This document shows, one piece after another, positions 16,060-21,277 of a stretch of 21,277 bases of DNA. Within the stretch, counting starts at the first letter, position 1. The number at the start of each line of letters is the position of its first letter. The stretch comes from JAMCXS01 sp964459065. GTDB lineage: Bacteria; Acidobacteriota; Terriglobia; UBA7540. The DNA lies in NCBI GenBank assembly GCA_964459065.1, contig CAYWMN010000037.1, positions 1 through 21,277 of the forward strand. Reading direction: 5' to 3'. The notes under the pieces were generated by a model. That model saw nothing but the letters and a program-made list of their open reading frames with translations, was not told the DNA's origin and did not search any database. The position numbers and the translations under genes are program-made.

Positions 16060-16473
16060 ATGGCGAGGCGAGCGAGAAAAACACGGGGTAAGGCTGGGTA
16101 CATGATCAGCGCCGTGGCGGAAATGTACAATATTCATCCGCAAACCCTCCGCCTCTATGAGCGAGAAGGGCTGCTGATTCCTTCCCGCAGCCAGGGCAAT
16201 ACCCGTTTTTATACGGAAGAGGATCTGGAAGCTCTCCGAACCATTCTGAACCTGACGCGCGACATGGGCGTTAACCTGGCCGGCGTGGAAATTATCCTGA
16301 ACATGCGGCAGCGCATGGAGGAAATGCAGAAGGAGATGCAGGCGTTTGTGAAGTATGTCGAAAAGGAAATCTTCAGCCGGCCTGAAGAGTCCAGCGAAGA
16401 AATGCGCAATGCTTTGGTGCGCGTCATTCCGCCTTACCTGATTCGCAGGCGGCCTTCCAAGGGGCAACGCTAA
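16060..16473 (+). CDS. hspR: MerR-family heat-shock regulator, HspR-type
   Basis: A 137-residue protein with ATG at 16060, 41 bp after dnaJ; an internal ATG at 16102 would still keep the DNA-binding domain. The N-terminal winged helix contains ISAVAEMYNIHPQTLRLYEREGL (about 16-38), the typical MerR helix-turn-helix with the HPQTLRxYExxGL motif diagnostic of HspR, and RFYTEEDLEAL as the wing/second helix. A dimerising coiled coil (IILNMRQRMEEMQKEMQAFVKYVEKEI, about 78-104) follows. No metal-binding cysteines are present. In actinobacteria and others HspR represses dnaK operons through HAIR elements and uses DnaK as co-repressor. The location fits autoregulation, although no consensus HAIR is visible near dnaK. 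Confidence 0.88.
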   Translation: MARRARKTRGKAGYMISAVAEMYNIHPQTLRLYEREGLLIPSRSQGNTRFYTEEDLEALRTILNLTRDMGVNLAGVEIILNMRQRMEEMQKEMQAFVKYVEKEIFSRPEESSEEMRNALVRVIPPYLIRRRPSKGQR

Positions 16474-16574
16474 GATTTCAGGGTACCGGCCATCATTGAT
16501 TGACTTGAGAATTTCCTCATCATTTCCATTCCCTTCATTCCATGACTGATTTAGAATCACTTACAGGCTGAGAT

Positions 16575-17360
16575 ATGGCGAAAAAAGACTGCCCCATCTG
16601 TCAGGGCACGGGCTGGAAGGCTGTGGAGTCGAACGGCGTCCGGAAGATGGCCCGTTGCGAGTGCGAGAAATCTCAGCGGGGTGAATCCCTGCTCAAACGG
16701 GCGCAAATCCCTCCGCGGTACGAGCATTGCGCCTTTGAAAATTTTGATATCCGCAAGGATTCGCGGACCGGCGAGCCCAACCGCAGCCTGGTGGCGGCCA
16801 AGCTTTATTCGCAGAAACTGGTGGAAGAATATCCCACCGATTTCGGGCTGCTGTTCATTGGGCCCACGGGCTCGGGCAAGACCCATTTGGGGATCGCCGT
16901 CCTGCGTGAGTTGATGCTGCGCAAAGCTGTTCCGTGCCTTTATTATGATTTTCTGAAACTGCTTAAAGATATTCGGGACAGCTATAATCCCGTATCGCAC
17001 ACCTCGGAGCTGAGGGTTCTGCGCCCGGTGCTGGATGCCGAAGTCCTGCTGCTCGATGACCTGACGGCTTCGGACCCGACCGACTGGGTAAGAGAAACGC
17101 TTGCTTATATTATCAGTTCCAGGTACAACGAAAAGAAGGTAACTCTCATCACGACAACGTTGGCTTCTCGTCAGACTTCGGGTCGGCGGAATGTGCGAAT
17201 GCCGTCGGGTGAAGTGGTCCCCGATGCCGACCGGTCGATCGGTCAGTTGTGCGCCACCCTTTCGTCGCGGTTGTATGAGATGTTCAAGTTGGTTGAAATC
17301 AGCTCGGATGATTACCGCAAAGCCATCAAGCAGGCTGGCTTCAGGTTTCATATTGAGTGA
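16575..17360 (+). CDS. DnaC/IstB-type AAA+ ATPase with N-terminal zinc knuckle
   Basis: A 261-residue protein with ATG 16575 and a weak ribosome site. The N-terminus has CPICQGTG (6-13) and CEC (28-30), a likely zinc site, as in DnaI/DnaC-like helicase loaders. The ATPase core shows Walker A GPTGSGKT (96-103), Walker B VLLLDDL (157-163), a sensor-1-like LITTT (191-195), and conserved R-L (231-233, SSRLYEMF) typical of the IstB/DnaC family (PF01695). It probably loads a replicative helicase or remodels another hexamer on DNA. It lies 101 bp downstream of the HspR-type gene. No transposase is next to it, which argues against an IS21 helper. A TTGACT hexamer (16500-16505) upstream lacks a good -10. 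Confidence 0.85.
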   Translation: MAKKDCPICQGTGWKAVESNGVRKMARCECEKSQRGESLLKRAQIPPRYEHCAFENFDIRKDSRTGEPNRSLVAAKLYSQKLVEEYPTDFGLLFIGPTGSGKTHLGIAVLRELMLRKAVPCLYYDFLKLLKDIRDSYNPVSHTSELRVLRPVLDAEVLLLDDLTASDPTDWVRETLAYIISSRYNEKKVTLITTTLASRQTSGRRNVRMPSGEVVPDADRSIGQLCATLSSRLYEMFKLVEISSDDYRKAIKQAGFRFHIE

Positions 17361-17391
17361 AAGATTGAAGGTTAACAACCGTGTTGAGTGT

Positions 17392-17421
17392 TTGACTTCC
17401 CTTTTTCGGGAACGGTACAAT
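17392..17421 (+). promoter_or_regulatory. Sigma70-type promoter of rpsA
   Basis: TTGACT (17392-17397) and TACAAT (17416-17421) are separated by 18 bases, each a 5/6 match to consensus. The spacer contains TTCCC-N6-GGGAA. Transcription would start near 17428, about 43 bases before the rpsA start codon. Confidence 0.7.
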
Positions 17422-17470
17422 ACAAGGTCAACACTGGTTTTTGTCGGGTCTGGTTTTGGGAGGCAAAGCA

Positions 17471-19573
17471 ATGTCGTCGCAAGAAAATCGCGCCTTCTGG
17501 AGTGAGGCGGTTCTTTCTCCGGAAGCGCAAAATGAAGGGGATAGCTCCATGCGCCAGGAGTCGGGCGCCGCAGTCCCCAAGCTCGAGGTTCGGCCCGAGG
17601 AAGGGCCGGAGCCGGTCGCTGGTGCTTCGAACCAGGAGCCCGCGTCCGCTGCCGAGCCCCCCGCTGAAGCCCCGGAAGCCGCAGGCCCCGAGCCCGAGGC
17701 TCGGCCTGAAGAAGAGCCCCAGCCGGTCTCTAGCGCTCCGAACCAGGAGCCCGCGTCCGCTGCCGAGCCCCCCGCTGAAGCGCCGGAAGCCGCAGGTGAA
17801 GTTCCCGGCCAGCAGGCCCCGGCCGAGGCGGAAGCTCCCACCCCGGACGCTGAAGCTGCGACGGAGAATCTTGATCCCGGCGAGGTCGAGAATCTGATGG
17901 AGACGGTGGGCATGGCGCCCCAGTTGACCGTGGGTGAAGTTGTCAAGGGCCGGGTGCTGAAGCTGACCGATGAAGAAGTGTTTGTGGACCTGGGCATCAA
18001 GAGCGAGGCGATGATCCCCCGCAGCGAATTTGTCTCCTCGGACGGCGAACTGAACGTTGCTACCGGGGACGAGGTTGATGTCGTTGTCGAGAAATTCGAC
18101 GAGTTGTCGGGCATGGCAGTCGTTTCCCGCCGCAAAGCTCTCCAGGCGAAGATATGGGAAGAGGTCGAGCGCGTCTTCTACGAGGAGACGCCCATCCAGG
18201 GCCGCGTTACCGGACGGGTCAAAGGCGGCCTTTCGGTTGACGTCGGGGTCCAGGCCTTTCTTCCCGGCTCTCATGCCGACCTTCGAACCCATCCTAATTT
18301 GGAAGATATGATCGGGCAGGAGATTGTCTGCAAAGTCGTCAAGCTGGACCGGAGCCGGGGGAACGTTGTTTTAAGCCGGCGAAAGGTTCTTGAGGAGGAA
18401 AACGAGCGGGCCAAGCAGGAAACCCTGGAGAAGTTAACGGAAGGGGCGGTTCTCGAGGGCCGCGTGAAAAATCTGACCGCTTACGGAGCCTTCGTCGATC
18501 TCGGCGGCATTGACGGCCTGCTTCACCTTACCGATATGTCCTGGACGCGTGTGCCCAAGGCTTCAGACGTGGTTGAAGTGGGTCAGGAGCTGGAAGTCAA
18601 GGTCTTGAAGTTTGACAAGGAAAAGGGAAAGGTTTCCCTGGGGCTCAAGCAGCTTACCCCTGATCCCTGGGAGCAGATCGTTGCGCAATATCATCCCGGC
18701 GATCGCGCCACAGGCCGCGTGGTGAGCCTGACCGATTACGGCGCCTTTATTGAACTCGCCCCGGGTGTTGAGGGCCTGATCCACATTTCTGAAATGAGCT
18801 GGGGCAAGCGCCTCAAACATCCGTCCAAAGTCCTGAAAGTTGATGACCGCGTCGAGGTTGCCATTTTGGGTGTTAGTCCCGGCCAGCGCAGGATTTCTTT
18901 GAGTTTGAAGGACACGCTGCCCGATCCCTGGGAGGGATTGCCCGAACGCATGGGTGAGGGAACCGTGGTGCAGGGGCGCGTCCGGAACTTTACCGAATTC
19001 GGCGCCTTTGTCGAGGTTGAGGAAGGAGTGGACGGCCTGATTCACGTTTCCAACCTTTCGTGGACCCGGAACGTTAAGCACCCTTCTGAAGTGCTCCGCA
19101 AGGGCCAGCAGATTGAAGCCGTGGTGCTGAATGTGGACACGGAAAACCGCCGCCTTTCGTTGGGACTCAAGCAGCTCCAGCCCGATATCTGGGAGAACTT
19201 CTTCGGCAAAACCAACGTGGGAGACGTGGTGCACGCCAAGGTGACGCGGAAAACTTCCTTTGGGATTTTTGTTGAGATCGAAGAGGGCATTGAAGGGCTT
19301 TGCCACATCTCCGAAATTAGCGACCACCGCTCCGGCTCTGATGCGGGCGTTCCCAAAGTCGGCAGTGAGTCGGATTTTCGGATTATCCGCCTGAATCCCG
19401 AAGAAAAGAAGATTTCGCTCAGCATGAGGTTGTCGGAAACGGAAGCTCCCGCAGCTTACAAGAAACAGCCTGCGAAGCCGAGCCTTTCCTTAATGGCGGA
19501 GGCGCTGTCTTCGGCAGGCATAACGTCGGAGACGGTTTCGCAGGGAAGCGCGGCGGAGGAAGGCGACAGTTAG
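17471..19573 (+). CDS. rpsA: 30S ribosomal protein S1 with long N-terminal extension
   Basis: ATG 17471 follows GGGAGG (17458-17463) at seven bases; an upstream in-frame start would overlap the promoter. The 700-residue protein has six S1 (OB-fold) domains at about 152-221, 237-304, 323-393, 408-479, 495-566 and 582-654; typical proteobacterial S1 is about 560 residues. Domains 3-6 carry the classic GAFVDLGGIDGLLHLTDMSW-type RNA-binding strands; domains 1 and 2 are diverged, as usual for the ribosome-binding part. About 150 extra N-terminal residues are acidic and Pro/Glu/Ala-rich, with a near-exact duplication at 39-72 and 76-109. S1 binds mRNA and brings it to the ribosome. It has its own promoter. 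Confidence 0.93.
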   Translation: MSSQENRAFWSEAVLSPEAQNEGDSSMRQESGAAVPKLEVRPEEGPEPVAGASNQEPASAAEPPAEAPEAAGPEPEARPEEEPQPVSSAPNQEPASAAEPPAEAPEAAGEVPGQQAPAEAEAPTPDAEAATENLDPGEVENLMETVGMAPQLTVGEVVKGRVLKLTDEEVFVDLGIKSEAMIPRSEFVSSDGELNVATGDEVDVVVEKFDELSGMAVVSRRKALQAKIWEEVERVFYEETPIQGRVTGRVKGGLSVDVGVQAFLPGSHADLRTHPNLEDMIGQEIVCKVVKLDRSRGNVVLSRRKVLEEENERAKQETLEKLTEGAVLEGRVKNLTAYGAFVDLGGIDGLLHLTDMSWTRVPKASDVVEVGQELEVKVLKFDKEKGKVSLGLKQLTPDPWEQIVAQYHPGDRATGRVVSLTDYGAFIELAPGVEGLIHISEMSWGKRLKHPSKVLKVDDRVEVAILGVSPGQRRISLSLKDTLPDPWEGLPERMGEGTVVQGRVRNFTEFGAFVEVEEGVDGLIHVSNLSWTRNVKHPSEVLRKGQQIEAVVLNVDTENRRLSLGLKQLQPDIWENFFGKTNVGDVVHAKVTRKTSFGIFVEIEEGIEGLCHISEISDHRSGSDAGVPKVGSESDFRIIRLNPEEKKISLSMRLSETEAPAAYKKQPAKPSLSLMAEALSSAGITSETVSQGSAAEEGDS
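17584..17796 (+). repeat. 111-bp tandem duplication in the rpsA 5' region
   Basis: Two copies lie 111 bp (37 codons) apart. The segments 17628-17685 and 17739-17796 match over 58 bp with one mismatch; the 5' parts of the units (from about 17584 and 17695) are more diverged. The period is a multiple of three, so the frame is kept. The repeat encodes the NQEPASAAEPPAEAPEAAG stretch twice. Confidence 0.85.
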
Positions 19574-19642
19574 CAGGGCGCGGTTGCGTTCCGGAATCGG
19601 TTGGTGAAAGAGCGAGGCCAAAAACCATCTGAGGAGTGAAGC

Positions 19643-20014
19643 ATGACCAAAGCCGACTTGATTGAAGATGTTGCCCGGGCCACGGAGTTGAGCCGGAAAG
19701 ACTCGGAAGTGATTGTTGACACCATCTTTGAAGGGATCGTCAAGTCTCTGCGAGTCGGGGACAAGATCGAGGTCCGCGGTTTTGGCAGCTTCCGGACGCG
19801 GCATCGCAATGCGCGCATCGGCCGCAATCCCAAGACCGGCGCTCGCGTGGATGTGCCGGCCAAAGATATTCCCTACTTCAAGCCCAGCAAGGAACTAAAA
19901 GACCTTGTCAATTCAGGCCAGGCGGCGCCCGCGCCTGGGGCGGCGCCTGCTGCCGAGGCAACTCCGCAGCCTCCGGAAAACCCGCCTTCAACCCCGGCCT
20001 TTTCTGAAAACTGA
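19643..20014 (+). CDS. HU/IHF-family DNA-binding protein with Pro/Ala-rich tail
   Basis: A 123-residue protein with ribosome site GAGGAG at 19631-19636. Residues 1-91 form a complete HU/IHF fold: the helical dimer part (MTKADLIEDVARATELSRKD), the central RGFGSF (45-50) and the DNA-clasping arm RIGRNPKTG (58-66) with Pro63, which wedges into DNA and bends it. PYFKPSKELKDLVN closes the domain. The arm sequence is close to IHF-beta, but HU and IHF cannot be separated safely here. About 32 extra residues at the C-terminus are Pro/Ala-rich and probably disordered, unlike canonical HU (about 90 residues). It lies 69 bp after rpsA, the same neighbour order as rpsA-ihfB in proteobacteria. Confidence 0.9.
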   Translation: MTKADLIEDVARATELSRKDSEVIVDTIFEGIVKSLRVGDKIEVRGFGSFRTRHRNARIGRNPKTGARVDVPAKDIPYFKPSKELKDLVNSGQAAPAPGAAPAAEATPQPPENPPSTPAFSEN

Positions 20015-20039
20015 TCCTGCTGTCAGTACGGGAACAACC

Positions 20040-20528
20040 ATGGATTACTTGTGGACCCCTTGGCGCTTTCGTTATGTGAGCGACGCGGGGAAGAACTCCG
20101 AGTGCGTTTTCTGCGGAATGGTTTCCGACGGCGCCTCCAAGGACCGCGAGAACCTGATTCTTTACCGGGGCCGCTTCAATTTTGTCCTGCTCAATCTTTA
20201 CCCCTACACCACCGGCCACGTTATGGTTGCTCCTTACGCGCACATCGCGGACCTGGCCGAGCTTCCCGCTGAAACGGTGAATGAAATGATGGCGCTGGCC
20301 CAGCGCCTGCAGCGCGCCCTGCGCGACGCCTACCACCCCGAAGGCTACAACGTGGGGCTGAACATCGGCCGCTGTGCGGGGGCGGGCGTCGAGCACCACG
20401 TCCACCTGCACGTGCTGCCCCGCTGGACGGGTGATTCCAATTTCATGACGGTCATTGGAGAAACGCGCGTTGAGCCGCAGGAGCTTTCCACCACTTACGA
20501 TAAGCTCATCGGCTACTTCCGCGAGTGA
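20040..20528 (+). CDS. HIT-family nucleotide hydrolase/phosphorylase
   Basis: A 162-residue protein from ATG 20040, starting MDYLWTPWRFRYV, a common opening for Ap4A-phosphorylase-like HIT proteins; the ribosome site (GGGAA) is weak. The catalytic triad motif HVHLHVLP contains H120, H122 and H124, with H122 the expected nucleophile. CVFC (22-25), H68 and H119 can form the structural zinc site of this branch. NLYPYTTGHVMVAPYAH (52-68) and NVGLNIGRCAGAGVEHH (104-120) are the standard substrate-binding strands. HIT proteins split dinucleoside polyphosphates or nucleoside phosphoramidates. It starts 25 bp after the HU/IHF gene and probably shares its transcript. The exact substrate is unknown. 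Confidence 0.92.
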   Translation: MDYLWTPWRFRYVSDAGKNSECVFCGMVSDGASKDRENLILYRGRFNFVLLNLYPYTTGHVMVAPYAHIADLAELPAETVNEMMALAQRLQRALRDAYHPEGYNVGLNIGRCAGAGVEHHVHLHVLPRWTGDSNFMTVIGETRVEPQELSTTYDKLIGYFRE

Positions 20529-20535
20529 CCGCGCC

Positions 20536-20565
20536 TTGACCTTCCTTTACCGGGAAAACTACAAT
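20536..20565 (+). promoter_or_regulatory. Sigma70-type promoter of the UvrC-like gene
   Basis: TTGACC (20536-20541) and TACAAT (20560-20565) are separated by 18 bases, each a 5/6 match to consensus. The spacer is similar to that of the rpsA promoter. Transcription would start near 20572, leaving a leader of about 100 nt before the ATG at 20676. Confidence 0.65.
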
Positions 20566-20675
20566 CACTGCCAACGCAGGCTTCGCGGGCCGTTTTGAAG
20601 CAGGGGCGGTTTGACGCCTTCATGGGGCAAGGCAAACTCGCCGAACGGACCTGCGGACCGCCGCTGAGGCTCGGG

Positions 20676-21277
20676 ATGAGACTTCAAGACACAGTCCTGT
20701 TTGACACGGACGCTAGTGCCGAAACTTTTTTCGAGAGCTTCCAGCATCGTCCGGCCGTTTTCATCTTGTTCCCGGACGAGCGCGATGCGGCGGACCAGCG
20801 CCCCTACATCAGCCGCACGGCCGATCTGCGGCGCAGGCTGATTCGTCTGCTGGGCGAGCGCGAGCGGCCGAGCAAGCTGCTGAGCCTGCGCACCATCACC
20901 CGCCGCATTGAATACCAGTACGTGGGCTCGGGCTTTGAAGCCCAATGGCTGCTTTACGGCCTCAACAGGATTTATTATCCCCGGCTCTATCGCTCGCGCC
21001 TGCGCCTGAAGCCGCCCGCGCTGCTCAAACTGAATCTTTCCAACCGTTTTCCGCGCTGCTATCCCACCCGCCGCATTGCCAACGATGGAGCGCTTTACTA
21101 CGGCCCCTTCCCGTCGCGCGCCGCGGCGGAGCGTTTTGCGGCGGAATTCCTCGACCTGTTCAAAATCCGGCGCTGCGTTGAAGATCTCGACCCGGACCCC
21201 ACGCATCCCGGATGCATCTATTCCCAGATGCGCATGTGCATGGCGCCCTGCTTCCAGGGTTGCACCGACGATGAATA
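20676..21277 (+). CDS. UvrC-like protein, 3'-truncated, with apparent +1 frameshift
   Basis: ATG 20676 has GAGG six bases upstream, but its frame meets TGA at 20703-20705; the rest of the gene is in the +1 frame from there to the window end. Skipping one T of TTTT (20700-20703) gives MRLQDTVLFDTDASAETFFE and a continuous product; the +1 frame itself has a stop at 20677-20679 and no ATG or GTG before the conserved part. The product shows the UvrC N-terminal plan: PAVFIL (GIY position), PYISRTADLRRRL (YIG position), FEAQWLLYGLNRIYYPR, YYGPFPSRAAAERF, and CIYSQMRMCMAPC, matching the C-x-Y-Q-x-x-R-C-x-x-P-C region of UvrC. The catalytic Glu and Asn of the GIY-YIG nuclease align with Leu and Tyr, suggesting an inactive first nuclease site. 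A sequencing error is possible. Confidence 0.7.
   Translation, partial: MRLQDTVLFDTDASAETFFESFQHRPAVFILFPDERDAADQRPYISRTADLRRRLIRLLGERERPSKLLSLRTITRRIEYQYVGSGFEAQWLLYGLNRIYYPRLYRSRLRLKPPALLKLNLSNRFPRCYPTRRIANDGALYYGPFPSRAAAERFAAEFLDLFKIRRCVEDLDPDPTHPGCIYSQMRMCMAPCFQGCTDDE

Noticed and set aside
16500..16557. Promoter for the DnaC-like gene (TTGACT and TAGAAT)
   Set aside because: The two hexamers are 46 bases apart and neither has a matching partner at 16-18 bases.
20565..21206. A 213-codon minus-strand open frame opposite the UvrC-like gene
   Set aside because: The plus strand encodes clear UvrC landmarks through most of this region; the minus product has none. It appears only because the plus-strand frame is broken near its start.

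Overview
The window looks like a chromosomal segment of a GC-rich, free-living Gram-negative-type bacterium, most probably an Acidobacteriota member. This is inferred from protein style and context (an outer-membrane BBP2-like porin beside a signal-peptide-bearing Amt, a dnaK/dnaJ/hspR heat-shock block, a six-domain S1, several Tat-exported carbohydrate-active proteins), not from any marker RNA. I see no rRNA, tRNA, CRISPR array, insertion sequence or phage gene.

Layout. (1) 1-2216: the 3' part of a kelch-repeat beta-propeller gene, then a Tat-exported BNR/Asp-box sialidase-like protein. (2) 2584-8783: a co-directional ammonium block: beta-barrel porin, two tiny membrane proteins, an ammonium transporter with an unusually long periplasmic N-terminus, a TPR protein with a C-terminal membrane anchor, another tiny membrane protein, a CPA2-type cation/proton antiporter without an RCK domain, and a PII protein with an intact T-loop tyrosine. 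Most of its intercistronic gaps carry a GC-rich hairpin or palindrome, and a strong hairpin follows the PII gene. (3) 9055-11690: a small GlsB/YeaQ-type membrane protein on the minus strand, divergent from a large Tat-exported glycoside-hydrolase-like protein. (4) 11824-12228 (minus): queF of queuosine biosynthesis, divergent from the next block. (5) 12565-17360: a heat-shock block of dnaK, a 72-residue putative zinc-ribbon protein, dnaJ, a MerR/HspR-type regulator and a DnaC/IstB-type AAA+ ATPase; grpE is absent from the block. A near-consensus sigma70-type promoter lies in front of dnaK. (6) 17471-20528: ribosomal protein S1 with a duplicated Pro/Glu/Ala-rich N-terminal extension, an HU/IHF-type DNA-binding protein and a HIT-family hydrolase. 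(7) 20676-21277: the start of a UvrC-like gene, running off the window, with an apparent +1 frameshift ten codons in and a degenerate GIY-YIG domain.

The most interesting parts are the ammonium block, which joins an uptake channel, an outer-membrane porin, a proton antiporter and a PII sensor with four unassigned membrane or TPR proteins; the TTT-TGA-C junction and apparently nuclease-dead GIY-YIG domain of the UvrC-like gene; two promoters (rpsA and the UvrC-like gene) that resemble each other through their 18-nt spacers as well as their hexamers; and the small CxxC/CxxH protein in the place where grpE might be expected. All family calls rest on motif recognition by eye; no searches were run.
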